In this document: positions 50,017 to 58,694 of the stretch, in pieces
How the letters are laid out: each line of letters starts with the position of its first letter
Numbering within the stretch: position 1 is the first letter of the stretch
Assembly: GCF_004571025.1 (NCBI RefSeq)
Contig: NZ_SPQT01000004.1
Span: 248,001-312,000 of the forward strand
Reading direction: 5' to 3'
From: Bradyrhizobium niftali
Lineage (GTDB): Bacteria > Pseudomonadota > Alphaproteobacteria > Rhizobiales > Xanthobacteraceae
DNA length: 64,000 nucleotides
The notes under the pieces: model-generated
What the model was told of the DNA's origin: nothing
Databases searched by the model: none
The model's input: only the letters and a program-made list of their open reading frames with translations
Program-made: the position numbers and the translations under genes

Positions 50017-50298
50017 GTCCAGCCTCGATCCATGAGGCGTCCTTGGCAAGACTGCGACCACGTCGATCGCCAATCAAGGCGCCGCTTGTCGCACTTGGAA
50101 CCGAATGCGAGCTACCCCCGTTGAGCTGGATCAAATGGGTGCGTTTTTGCCCAGAGGACAGGCCTGTCGGCCACTGACACGCCACGGAAGATATTCGCAG
50201 AACGATCGCCTGACGTCACGGGATGGCATTTGGCCGTGGTGCAAAAGCCGGGCAGAATGGCACGGTGGGTGCTTCGCTGTGAGTGTCTCCGACGGCCA

Positions 50299-51591
50299 AT
50301 GGATTTGACCTTGCGTCTCGCCACCGCCGTTCTGACGGCATCGCTGCTTCTCCCGCTGCGGCCCGCGCAGGCGCAGTTGGCGGGGCACGGCGGGCCTGTC
50401 CGCGCAATCGCCGTTTCGATCGATGGCAAGACAGTTTTGTCGGGGAGCTTCGACACTGCGGCGATCCGATGGTCCCTGGCAACCGAGTCCGCCGAGCAGG
50501 TCCTTCGCTTCCATTCGGGTGCGGTGAACGCGGCTGCCTTCCTCGGGGACGGACGAATGGCAACGGCTGGTGCGGACGGCCAGATTGCCATCTGGACGCC
50601 GGGCCGGCTGCAACCAGACCAGGTTATCGAAGGTCATACGGGACCCATTGTCGGACTCGCCGTTTCGCCCGATACATCGAAGCTCGCATCGGCCTCGTGG
50701 GACCACACCGTGCGGATTTCATCCCTGTCCGACGGTGGGACACGCGTGCTGCAAGGTCACTCGCAAAGCGTGAACGGCGTGGCCTTTGCCCCCGACGGCA
50801 AATCGCTGGTGAGCGTTGGCTACGATCTGACGGTGTGGATCTGGCCCCTGCCGGGCGGCAGCCCCGAGATCGTTGTGATGCCGGCGCCGCTCAATGCCGT
50901 AGCCATCTCGCCTGATGGCGAAATCGTCACCGGCGCGGCAGACGGGAAGCTGCGCATGATGACCGCCGATGGCAAGGAGAATGGCGAGGTCGTGGCCGGC
51001 GCCCGGCCGATCGTGGCCCTGGCGATCTCGCAAGACGGTGCCTTGATCGCCACGGGGGCAATTGACGGCACCGTTGCGATCGTCGATCGCAGGGCGCGCA
51101 GCGTGATGCGCACGCTCGCCGGGCTCGGCGCGCCGGTCTGGTCGGTCGCGTTCCTGCCCGATGGTGCGACGCTTCTGACTGGCGGTGCTGACGGCAAGAT
51201 CAGGCGCTGGAATGCACTGACCGGCGCGGCGATCGGGTCGAACGTGCTGGGCACGCCGGCGGATCCGCTCGCTGCCTATGTCGGCGATCACGGCGCCGAA
51301 ATGTTCAGGGCCTGCGTCGCCTGCCATACATTGTCGGAGACTGAAGTACAGCGAGCCGGGCCGACGCTTGCGGGACTCTTTGGCCGGAAGATCGCCTCGC
51401 TGCCGGGCTACCGCTTCACCGACGCGCTCAAGGCGATGGATATCGTCTGGACGCCGGAGACCGTCTCAAAACTGTTCGAGATCGGGCCGAACGCCTACAC
51501 GCCCGGCACCAAGATGCCGGAGCAGCGGATCGGCTCGGCCGAGGATCGCCGCGCGCTCACGGACTTTCTGGCCCGTGCGACGTCGAAGTAG
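50299..51591 (+). CDS. WD40 beta-propeller fused to cytochrome c
   Basis: A 430-residue exported protein starting at ATG 50299 with a signal peptide (LRLATAVLTASLLLPLRPAQ, cleavage near AQAQ). Residues about 30-315 are seven WD40-type repeats (GHGGPVRAIAVSIDGKTVLS, GHTGPIVGLAVSPDTSKLAS, GHSQSVNGVAFAPDGKSLVS and so on). The C-terminal 100 residues are a class I cytochrome c: CVACH near 338, GPTLAGLFGRKIA, and the Met ligand in PGTKMPEQR. Such fusions are periplasmic and may dock cytochrome c onto a partner. It stands alone between small exported proteins. Confidence 0.85.
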   Translation: MDLTLRLATAVLTASLLLPLRPAQAQLAGHGGPVRAIAVSIDGKTVLSGSFDTAAIRWSLATESAEQVLRFHSGAVNAAAFLGDGRMATAGADGQIAIWTPGRLQPDQVIEGHTGPIVGLAVSPDTSKLASASWDHTVRISSLSDGGTRVLQGHSQSVNGVAFAPDGKSLVSVGYDLTVWIWPLPGGSPEIVVMPAPLNAVAISPDGEIVTGAADGKLRMMTADGKENGEVVAGARPIVALAISQDGALIATGAIDGTVAIVDRRARSVMRTLAGLGAPVWSVAFLPDGATLLTGGADGKIRRWNALTGAAIGSNVLGTPADPLAAYVGDHGAEMFRACVACHTLSETEVQRAGPTLAGLFGRKIASLPGYRFTDALKAMDIVWTPETVSKLFEIGPNAYTPGTKMPEQRIGSAEDRRALTDFLARATSK

Positions 51592-51650
51592 CTGGCAGCA
51601 ACGCGTTGCGCGTCCTCAAGCGAAGGCGGCGAGATCCCGACGTCAACGCC

Positions 51651-51944
51651 CTAATATCCCGGCCATCGCTCCACGGGAATATTCGTTAGCTCCGGCTTCT
51701 CGTTGAGCATGCGAGCCACGTCGATGCTGGGACGTTCCTTGAGCGCCGTCACGACACACTGATTGACGTATGTCCGGCGTGACAGCCACTTGATCTTCTT
51801 GCCCTTTGCCTCGGCCTTGCAGGCGACGATCGCCTGTTTGAGCGCGACCTTTTCCACTTTGGTGAGGGCGGCGGCCTCGACGGCTGCGCCGGCGAGACTC
51901 GTGATGACGAGGCATGTCGAAAGAACCGTCATGAAACGCGGCAT
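51651..51944 (-). CDS. small exported protein (97 aa)
   Basis: Starts at the ATG at 51944 (MPRFMTVLSTCLVITSLAGA), a signal peptide cleaved near AVEAAA. The mature part has two Cys (VACKAEAKGKKIKW and NQCVVTALKERP) that could form a disulfide, a basic middle and a Trp-Pro-Gly-Tyr end. Five bases downstream of the iron-sulfur protein gene on the same strand, so it may be co-transcribed with it. Function unknown. Confidence 0.65.
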   Translation of the reverse strand: MPRFMTVLSTCLVITSLAGAAVEAAALTKVEKVALKQAIVACKAEAKGKKIKWLSRRTYVNQCVVTALKERPSIDVARMLNEKPELTNIPVERWPGY

Positions 51945-51948
51945 GCGG

Positions 51949-54021
51949 CTATTCCTTGCTCCCGCGTTGACGCAGATAGTCATCCGTCGTCCGTGGTGGC
52001 GCGCGTTCCGGAACGTCCTGGATCGGATCGAACTGCTGTTCGCTCATGACAATGACGCGACAATCGGCGCACATTCGCAAGGCGTCGGTCCGCCGGTCCC
52101 CGGTGGGATACATCCAATGATGGCCCTCGAGCTTCGCTGCGATCCGATCGATCGTGCTCTTCACGCCGAAGGGCGTGCCGCAGCGGACACACAGGGCCGG
52201 TTCTTCTTCCTTGATCACTTGCGCCTGCGCACGTCTTGCCCGGAAGTCGATCTGCGGGGTGAGCGTGATGACCTTCTCAGGACAGGTGCTTTGGCACAAA
52301 CCGCACTGCACGCAGGCGTCCTCCACGAATTTGAGGACGGGACGCTCGGGATCGGCGCGAAGCGCGCCGGTCGGGCAGACCGAAACACAGGACAGGCACA
52401 GCGTGCAACCGCCGGTGTCAACAGTGATAGCACCGATCGGTGCGCCCTCGGGCAAGGCGATCACGTCGACCGGCTTGGGCGCGAGGCGATGCAATTCACT
52501 GAGGCCAAAGCGAAGCAGATCGCCGCGCTTGCCGACCGTCCGGAAAGTCGCAGGAATATCGAGGCCGGCGAGGGGACCAATCCCCGTCAGTTGGTCAGCC
52601 AGAATGTCGGGATCGTCGGTTTCGATCATGGTCACGCGGCTGCCCTCGAATCCGAGCCCGGCGAGAATGGTCTTGGCCGTGACGATCGTCTGCAACAATC
52701 CGGTCACGTCGTGTCGCGGCTTGGCGCGCAGGAGAAACCGGACGGCCGCCGCGCCATACGCGAATGCGCCGATAACGGCCTCCAGGCCGACCTGCGTCAA
52801 CTCGTTGACGGCGAGGGGAAGCACGTTGGCTGGCAATCCGTCGCCGTGACGGGCGAGCGCATCGATCAGCGGCGTGCCGTGCTGGCCGTCATGCAGCAGC
52901 AGCACCGGATGCGTGCCGCCAGCTTCGCGATAGGAGAGCAATAGGGCGCGAAGGATCTGCAACTGGGTGTCGGCGGGCGGCAGCGCGTAGGATGCAGCTC
53001 CTGTGGGGCAGGCGGCCGCGCATTGCCCACAACCTGCGCAGACGTCTGCGTTGACGGCGACATGGTCGCCGTCCGGCGTAATCGCGCCGGTCGGGCAAAG
53101 ATCCAGACAGCGATGGCATCCGATCAGCTTCGAGCGCGAATGCGCGCAGAGGCTGGGCGTGAAGTCGACATATCTCGGCTTGTCGAAACGTCCGACGAGA
53201 TCGCGAGCGGCAAGCACCGCGCGCAGCACCGCCGCCGGATCTCTCGGATCGGCGCGGAGATAGCCGTCCCGCAGGTCGTGCGCCGGAAACAGCGGTGGCT
53301 CGCCTGAGAGGTCGAGCACCAGATCGCAGCGCGAGGTCGCCCCGTTGCGCGGGGCCCCGAACACGAAGCGGTCGCGCGAAGAGGGGTGGGGTTGCGCGTA
53401 GTCGTCGATCGTGAGCTCGAAGGCACCAAAATGTCCCCGCGCGTTGCGGATCGTGCCCTTTACGATCGGAAACAATGCCGCGGCAGGCGGCGTAACGTCG
53501 GTCGGCTGCTTGAGCATGACCGTGACATCGAGATGGTCTGCGAGCAGCCGCCCGGCTTCGATCGCGACCTCGTCTCGCCCATAGATCAGGATGATGCCGT
53601 CACTCGACAATGTGACCAGCGGAAAGTCCGGTGCGGGAATTGCCGCCGCCGCGAGCAGCGCCGCCATCTTCGCGCCCGCATTCGCACCGTCGCGCGACCA
53701 GCCCGCCGTCTCGCGGATGTTGACGAAGGTGATCCCGCCGGGGCGATCGCCGACCTCATCGGTGAATTGCGCAGCCTGCTGCGTGCAGGCGACTGTCAGC
53801 GGGCCATCCGCCTTTGCCGCGTTGCGGAAGTGATCGAGCTCCGCGCCGCAGAGATGGCGAAAGCTTCTGATCTCGCAGTTGGGGCACCCACGCCGGATCG
53901 CGGCCGTGTCGAGGCGCATCGTGTCTTCACACGAGCAGATCAGGACGGTCTTCGCTGGCTGCTCCAGGTGAATCCCTCCGCCAGTGCGGCGCCGACTTAC
54001 GGACTCGCGCCATTCCTGCAC
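51949..54021 (-). CDS. large multi-[4Fe-4S] ferredoxin-like protein of the formate dehydrogenase locus
   Basis: About 690 residues. An N-terminal domain has Cys motifs ICSCEDTM, HLCGAELD and ACTQQAAQF, like those of sulfur/redox hubs. A central pair of clusters is HRCLDLCPTGAI and CAGCGQCAAACPTGA; a second pair is CTLCLSCVSVCPTGAL and CVQCGLCQSTCPEKVI near 585-640. The last part has CVRCGTPFG...CADCR, a likely zinc or extra cluster site. It probably relays electrons from formate or NAD(P)H to a soluble acceptor. Start uncertain: GTG at 54021 preferred over the longer frame to 54282, which overlaps the divergent gene. Confidence 0.75.
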   Translation of the reverse strand: MQEWRESVSRRRTGGGIHLEQPAKTVLICSCEDTMRLDTAAIRRGCPNCEIRSFRHLCGAELDHFRNAAKADGPLTVACTQQAAQFTDEVGDRPGGITFVNIRETAGWSRDGANAGAKMAALLAAAAIPAPDFPLVTLSSDGIILIYGRDEVAIEAGRLLADHLDVTVMLKQPTDVTPPAAALFPIVKGTIRNARGHFGAFELTIDDYAQPHPSSRDRFVFGAPRNGATSRCDLVLDLSGEPPLFPAHDLRDGYLRADPRDPAAVLRAVLAARDLVGRFDKPRYVDFTPSLCAHSRSKLIGCHRCLDLCPTGAITPDGDHVAVNADVCAGCGQCAAACPTGAASYALPPADTQLQILRALLLSYREAGGTHPVLLLHDGQHGTPLIDALARHGDGLPANVLPLAVNELTQVGLEAVIGAFAYGAAAVRFLLRAKPRHDVTGLLQTIVTAKTILAGLGFEGSRVTMIETDDPDILADQLTGIGPLAGLDIPATFRTVGKRGDLLRFGLSELHRLAPKPVDVIALPEGAPIGAITVDTGGCTLCLSCVSVCPTGALRADPERPVLKFVEDACVQCGLCQSTCPEKVITLTPQIDFRARRAQAQVIKEEEPALCVRCGTPFGVKSTIDRIAAKLEGHHWMYPTGDRRTDALRMCADCRVIVMSEQQFDPIQDVPERAPPRTTDDYLRQRGSKE

Positions 54022-54103
54022 CTCGTATAGATTTTCACTATCGGGAAGAAAAGGAAAGTGGAGGACGGCCTTGCGGTCGACCCCAACCAGCCACGTTTCC
54101 CTG

Positions 54104-54826
54104 GTGGAACCGATCCAACTGCCGCCGCCCTTCACGCTGGTCCGGTTGCGGGAGAGCGGAGACGCCTTTGCCCACGCTTGCGGCATTGCACCCAAGCGCG
54201 GCGCCGGCACGCTGGTGTGCGTCGGGCGGTTCGATCTCGCCGAATTCGCCGTGGTGCTCGAGCCAGGCGAGCTCTTGAGCACCGCGCGGCGCGCCTTCTA
54301 CGCCGGCATGGTCGCGCTCACCGACGCCCTTCGCGCCTATGCGCCGCCCAACAAGACGGTTGCGATCGGCTGGCCCGGCTCCGTCGAGATCGACGGCGGG
54401 TTGGTCGGCGGGGGGCGGATGGGGTGGCCATCGTCGGCGCGCGAGGACGAGCCGCCCGCCTGGCTGGTGTTTGGCGCCATGATCCGGACGGTCGCAATGG
54501 CCGATCGGGGGCCCGGCGTTCAGGTGCTCGCGTCCGCGCTGGACGAGGAGGGGTTCGGCGAAGCGGGCGCAGTGCAGGTGACCGAGAGTTTTGCACGGCA
54601 CCTGATGCGGGTGATCGATCGTTGGCAGGTCGATGGCTTTGACAGCGTCGCACGCGATTATCTCAGCCGGGTTCCCCGCGAGCGGCGGACCGTCCTGAGC
54701 ATCGACGAGAGCGGCGATCTCCTCACGCGCCGCGTCGGTACCGACAAGGTCGAGCGGAGCAAGCTCGTCGAGGCGCTCGCCAAGCCATCCTGGCTCGATC
54801 CGGAGCTCGGAGGGCCAAGGATGTGA
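54104..54826 (+). CDS. biotin/lipoate-protein ligase family protein
   Basis: A 240-residue homologue of the BPL/LplA catalytic fold with a C-terminal extension. After a GTG start at 54104 (VEPIQLPPPFTLVRLRESGD) come HACGIAPKRGAGTLVCVGRF, VVLEPGELLSTARRAFYAGM, AIGWPGSVEIDGGLVGGGRM and the later LDEEGFGEAGAVQ. The Arg/Gly-rich GRGRxx acyl-adenylate loop of true BirA is only partly present (KRGAGT). Position at the head of the FDH accessory operon suggests a ligase-like helper for cofactor assembly, not biotinylation; that is inference. Confidence 0.72.
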   Translation: MEPIQLPPPFTLVRLRESGDAFAHACGIAPKRGAGTLVCVGRFDLAEFAVVLEPGELLSTARRAFYAGMVALTDALRAYAPPNKTVAIGWPGSVEIDGGLVGGGRMGWPSSAREDEPPAWLVFGAMIRTVAMADRGPGVQVLASALDEEGFGEAGAVQVTESFARHLMRVIDRWQVDGFDSVARDYLSRVPRERRTVLSIDESGDLLTRRVGTDKVERSKLVEALAKPSWLDPELGGPRM

Positions 54827-55374
54827 CCAGGGCTGTGAAGCTGCTCCGCACCATCGCGCTCGATCCCTCCGACACCTTCGTGTTCGACGCGGCGGCAGAG
54901 CCCGGCGAATGGGCCGTCTCCGGCGCGTTCCGCTTCTGCGACCAGGATCCGGCGACGTTGAGCGGCAAGGCGCGCGCGGCGTTCCGCAGCGGCTTCCTCG
55001 GGGTGCAGTCCTGGGGTTGGTCGACGCTGGTGCAGATTGTGCCGGCGACGGAGGGCGATTGCCGGGCGCTGATCGAGCTCCTCGCCGGGCAACTCATCGA
55101 TCGTTTCGGCGCGCCGGACCCGGCAACCGCGCGAACGGCCGCCGAAGAGGAGGTCGCCTTTGTGCGGTCGCTCTGCTCGCATCCGATCAGTTCGCTCATC
55201 GCCGTCCATCGCTCGGTGCGCGACGGCGAAGTCCGCGAGACGTTCCGCAGGCTGCAGCTGCGGCCAGGACAGGGGCACAGCAAGGCGTTCTCGTTCATGG
55301 AAGCCGAGGATGATGTCGAACCCGACAGCAATGTCAGGCTTGCCGATCTGAGCCAGGAGCCGCAGCGTCGATGA
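54823..55374 (+). CDS. conserved FDH-locus protein (DUF6505-like)
   Basis: A 183-residue protein starting GTG at 54823, overlapping the preceding stop by 4 bases. It reads VKLLRTIALDPSDTFVFDAA, then GEWAVSGAFRFCDQDPATLS, FRSGFLGVQSWGWSTLVQIV, and a C-terminal helical part. I recall this family as a constant member of alphaproteobacterial formate-dehydrogenase accessory operons (DUF6505) but with no known activity. One Cys and no signal peptide: probably cytoplasmic. Confidence 0.78.
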   Translation: MTRAVKLLRTIALDPSDTFVFDAAAEPGEWAVSGAFRFCDQDPATLSGKARAAFRSGFLGVQSWGWSTLVQIVPATEGDCRALIELLAGQLIDRFGAPDPATARTAAEEEVAFVRSLCSHPISSLIAVHRSVRDGEVRETFRRLQLRPGQGHSKAFSFMEAEDDVEPDSNVRLADLSQEPQRR

Positions 55375-56378
55375 ATGATTTCTGGATCGCATGTGGCCAC
55401 CATCTGCTCGATCGCGAGGCAGGCGGGGGGCTTTGCGTCACCGACGAGTTCCTGAAGGTCTATTTCGTCCGGCCCGAGCTGATTCCGCCGGACGAAGCGT
55501 GCCCGGTCGAGCGGCGGCTGCACCGGGAGCTGCTTGCCGCTCCCCGCCGGGCGGTCAGTGCGGACGAGATCGCCGCGATTGTCGATGCGGATGCCCGGGA
55601 GAACTGGCGGCTCGTGCTTGCCGTTCGCGATCTCCTGGTGCGGCATCCGACCCTGGAGGCCGCCTATCTTGCAACCGTCCGGTCGGGGGGAAACGGATTG
55701 CCGCCGCTGTTCGTCAATCAACTCGTGCATGTCATCCTGCGCAATGCGCTGGACGGCTGCGATGACCCGTTCGTGCTGCGCGCCGCCGAGCTGTTCTTCC
55801 GCCCACAGCGCATCCTGCCGCATGAACGGGCCTTGCTGCTCGGCGATGAGGAGGTCGTCGGTGGGCAGAGCCCGACCCCGGTGCTCTCGCTGATGTCGAT
55901 GCTGGGGGCCGTGACCGATGCCGAGCTGGACGTCTTGAGCGAGGGCAATGCCGACGATTATTGGCACCGAAGCGACAATTTCGACATGGCTTTCGATCTC
56001 ACTGCGGGCGGACGCGGGCCGAGGGCGTTGGCGCAGGCGATGGCGCGCTGGATCTCCCATCTGCTCGGGATCGACGTCTTTATTGAGCCGCTGCGCGAAC
56101 TGCGTGATGCGCGGCTCACCTGGTATGTCGGGCTCGACGTCGATGCGACCAGGCTCGGCGACCGTCTCTGGCATGGCGAGCAACTCGACGACCGCAGCGC
56201 CGGCCGCGTGCTTTCATTGTTCCGCCTGACGTTTGCAGACCCGAGTGCGGCCGCAGACGAGATCCAGGGCGAGCCGGTCTATCTCTTCCTGTCGATGAAC
56301 TCCGATCAGAAGCTCCGGATGAAGCCGCAGAATTTGCTGACGGGGCTGCCGATCAAACACCTGGAGAGGGTGACATGA
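55371..56378 (+). CDS. conserved FDH-locus protein (DUF6352-like)
   Basis: A 335-residue protein with the signature start MNDFWIACGHHLLDREAGGG and TDEFLKVYFVRPELIPPDEA, then LLVRHPTLEAAYL, FVNQLVHVILRNALDGCDDP and FRPQRILPHERALLLGDEEV. Two nearby His and several Asp/Glu could bind a metal. It overlaps its neighbours by 4 bases on both sides. I recall the family (DUF6352) from other formate loci; function unknown, likely maturation. Confidence 0.78.
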   Translation: MNDFWIACGHHLLDREAGGGLCVTDEFLKVYFVRPELIPPDEACPVERRLHRELLAAPRRAVSADEIAAIVDADARENWRLVLAVRDLLVRHPTLEAAYLATVRSGGNGLPPLFVNQLVHVILRNALDGCDDPFVLRAAELFFRPQRILPHERALLLGDEEVVGGQSPTPVLSLMSMLGAVTDAELDVLSEGNADDYWHRSDNFDMAFDLTAGGRGPRALAQAMARWISHLLGIDVFIEPLRELRDARLTWYVGLDVDATRLGDRLWHGEQLDDRSAGRVLSLFRLTFADPSAAADEIQGEPVYLFLSMNSDQKLRMKPQNLLTGLPIKHLERVT

Positions 56379-56893
56379 GCCCGGCTGCGCTGCCGCTTGT
56401 GCGCATCCCCGTCGGTATCGTGGTCGGGCGGTCCAAGGCGGACTCGCCGTGGACCGACTTTGTCTGGCGCGCTGTCGCCGTGCTGCCGGACGGGCCGGAC
56501 ACGAAGTCCTGGACGGTGCTCCGTGACGAGGGCGGTGGGACGACGCTGTTCTATGCCGGCTGCACGACGGTCGATCTCTACAGTTCCGAGACGGCGCGCT
56601 ATCGCGACAATCTTGCTACGGGTCGTCCGAGCATCTGGATAGTGTTGTCGCCTGCGGAAGGCACCTGGCCCTATTCGGTGGCTGCCGCCACCGCCGATCC
56701 TGCGGAAGGCGAGGCGTTCACGGAGGCCGGTGCGAATCTGGTCGAGGCCGTCCCCATGCCGGACGTGCTGCGTGAGCAGATTGAAAGCTTCGTTGCCGAG
56801 CACCACGTCGAACGGGAGTTCTTCAAACGCAAGCGGCGGCAGGCCGATCCGGAGGCGCTGGCGCGCCGGCAGCATGAAGGCGGACACGAATGA
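56375..56893 (+). CDS. DUF3305 domain protein, formate dehydrogenase accessory
   Basis: A 172-residue protein with the DUF3305 pattern: VRIPVGIVVGRSKADSPWTD, FVWRAVAVLPDGPDTKSWTV and TTLFYAGCTTVDLYSSETAR. The Trp-rich N-terminal half and basic Lys/Arg tail (EFFKRKRRQADPEALARRQH) are typical. The family occurs almost only with DUF3306 and membrane formate dehydrogenases, so a role in assembly or membrane targeting is inferred. ATGA overlaps on both sides. Confidence 0.88.
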   Translation: MSPAALPLVRIPVGIVVGRSKADSPWTDFVWRAVAVLPDGPDTKSWTVLRDEGGGTTLFYAGCTTVDLYSSETARYRDNLATGRPSIWIVLSPAEGTWPYSVAAATADPAEGEAFTEAGANLVEAVPMPDVLREQIESFVAEHHVEREFFKRKRRQADPEALARRQHEGGHE

Positions 56894-57531
56894 GTGAGGA
56901 TAGGTTCCTGGCGCGCTGGTCCCGTCGCAAGCAGGAGGCGAAGGCGACCCCGACGCAATCGGATCCGGCAATGCGCGGTGACATGCAGTCGGCGCTGCCG
57001 CCCGCCGCGAAGGACGACGAAGCGGAGATCGACCTCTCGAGCCTGCCTTCGATCGACTTGATCACGTCAGCGACCGACATCACGGCGTTCTTGCGCAAAG
57101 GGATTCCGCAGGAGCTGACGCGTGCGGCGCTTCGTCGCGTCTGGAGCGCTGATCCCGCCATTCGCGACTTCGTGGGGCTTGCGGAAAGCGCATGGGACTT
57201 CAACGATCCGACCGCGATGCCGGGCTTTGGTCCGCTGGATTGTTCGGAGGCAGAACTGGCCGCGTTCGTGGACAGAATCGTCGGCGGCCTCAGCAAGTCA
57301 GCCGAGACGCTGTCTGAGACGCCGGTTGAAGTCACGGATTCTTCGCGGGAATTGCGCCAAGTCGAGAGATCGAATGTCGAGATCGTCGCCGAAGAAGCCG
57401 CGCCTACCGAGTCCGCACCTGTTCCTGCTGCAGCGCACCTAACGGTCGCTGAACACACTGAAGCTGAAAGCACCGAAGGCGAACACGTGTCGCTTCCCCG
57501 CCGCACGCATGGTGGCGCGCTGCCCCGCTAG
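56890..57531 (+). CDS. DUF3306 domain protein, formate dehydrogenase accessory
   Basis: A 213-residue protein beginning with the DUF3306 hallmark FLARWSRRKQEAK, an acidic linker, then LPSIDLITSATDITAFLRKG near 53-72, ALRRVWSADPAIRDFVGLAE near 80-100 and DFNDPTAMPGF. The last third is low-complexity Glu/Thr/Ala and ends PRRTHGGALPR. It partners DUF3305 in all recognised contexts. About 130 bases, with a new ribosome-binding site, separate it from the TorD gene. Confidence 0.88.
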   Translation: MSEDRFLARWSRRKQEAKATPTQSDPAMRGDMQSALPPAAKDDEAEIDLSSLPSIDLITSATDITAFLRKGIPQELTRAALRRVWSADPAIRDFVGLAESAWDFNDPTAMPGFGPLDCSEAELAAFVDRIVGGLSKSAETLSETPVEVTDSSRELRQVERSNVEIVAEEAAPTESAPVPAAAHLTVAEHTEAESTEGEHVSLPRRTHGGALPR

Positions 57532-57664
57532 GGCTCTCCGACGAAAGGCCATAGCCTCGGACTATGGGAGGCGATTGACCCTCCGCTGGGCCAGGACTAC
57601 GCTTCGCCTAGCGCTTTGTAGTAAAAGAAAAATCAGCACCTGGGACTTGGATGGGAGGGTCCAC

Positions 57665-58444
57665 GTGCGTGATGATGGCCTTGAGCGAGCCATTTGCGCC
57701 GCTGGCGGCGTCGCTGGGCTTGCGCGCAAAATCGGCATCAGCCAACCCTCCGTTTCGAACTGGAACCAGGTGCCCGCACAACGGGTGATTGCGGTCGAAG
57801 CGGCGACCGGCGTATCGCGCAAAGACTTGCGGCCTGATCTGTACGGTGAGCCGCTTCTGTCCGAAGGGCTGATTGAACCCGTCGATGCGGCGCGTGCGCA
57901 GGAATATCTGCTGCTCGCGACGCTCTTGTCCGCAGCACCGTCAAGAAGGCTGCTCGATCAACTGGCCGCATTGATCGGTGATGCGACGCCGCTCGGGCGC
58001 GCGCATGCTGAGCTGGCCGCGGCCGCCGCCAATGCCGTCGCGGCGCAGGCCGAACGCGAATATTTCGATCTGTTCGTCGGTCTCGGCCGCGGCGAGCTCT
58101 TGCCCTATGCCTCCTACTATTTGACGGGATTTCTCAACGAGCGGCCGCTGTCGCGCCTGCGCGCCGATCTCGCCGCGTCCGGGATCGCGCGCGCCGCGAA
58201 TAATTCGGAGCCGGAAGATCACGCCGCCGTCCTGTGCGAGATCATGGCAGGTTTGGCGGGAGGCCGCTTCCCTGCGTCGTTCGAGGCGCAGCGCGCATTC
58301 TTCGACAAGCACGTCGGGCCCTGGATGGGGCGGCTGTTCGCCGACATCGAGGGCGCGGAGAGCGCCGTCTTCTATCGTGCGGTCGGCGCGCTCGGTCGCG
58401 CCTTTATCGAGATCGAGATGGAAGCATTCACGTTCGCCAACTGA
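57665..58444 (+). CDS. HTH-TorD fusion, formate dehydrogenase chaperone
   Basis: A 259-residue two-domain protein. Residues about 1-60 are a YdaS/Cro-type HTH: VRDDGLERAICAAGGVAGLA, ARKIGISQPSVSNWNQVPAQ and VIAVEAATGVSRKDLRPDLY. From about 65 a TorD/DmsD-type all-helical chaperone begins (ARAQEYLLLATLLSAAPSRR), with the conserved EYFDLFVGLGRGELLPYASY and FFDKHVGPWMGRLFADIE. TorD proteins bind TAT signals of molybdoenzymes. The GTG start at 57665 follows GGGAGG. The fused HTH suggests the chaperone could report apoenzyme status to transcription. Confidence 0.85.
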   Translation: MRDDGLERAICAAGGVAGLARKIGISQPSVSNWNQVPAQRVIAVEAATGVSRKDLRPDLYGEPLLSEGLIEPVDAARAQEYLLLATLLSAAPSRRLLDQLAALIGDATPLGRAHAELAAAAANAVAAQAEREYFDLFVGLGRGELLPYASYYLTGFLNERPLSRLRADLAASGIARAANNSEPEDHAAVLCEIMAGLAGGRFPASFEAQRAFFDKHVGPWMGRLFADIEGAESAVFYRAVGALGRAFIEIEMEAFTFAN

Positions 58445-58473
58445 CCTGCACCGGCGGGTCCAGGAGAGATGCG

Positions 58474-58692
58474 ATGAGTGAAGAGAGGAAAGCCACAGTC
58501 GGGCGCCGCGATTTCCTGCGCAAGGTCGGCGCCGGCACGGTGGGCGCCGGCGCGACGCTCGCGACACCGCTGGTCGGGTCCGCGCAGGCTGATAGCGAAA
58601 CCAACGATGAGAAGCGAAAGGCGCGCTACAAGGAAACCGATCACGTCAAGGCCTTCTATCGCGTCAATCGTTATCCGGCCAAGGGAGGTTGA
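58474..58692 (+). CDS. formate dehydrogenase-region TAT-signal small protein
   Basis: A 72-residue protein with a twin-arginine signal (GRRDFLRKVGAGTVGAGATL, residues 10-30) and a short polar mature part ending NRYPAKGG. This is the TIGR02811-type small TAT protein that always sits just upstream of FDH alpha. It starts at ATG 58474 after CAGGAGAG. It may be a small FDH subunit; role unproven. Confidence 0.88.
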   Translation: MSEERKATVGRRDFLRKVGAGTVGAGATLATPLVGSAQADSETNDEKRKARYKETDHVKAFYRVNRYPAKGG

Positions 58693-58694
58693 CC

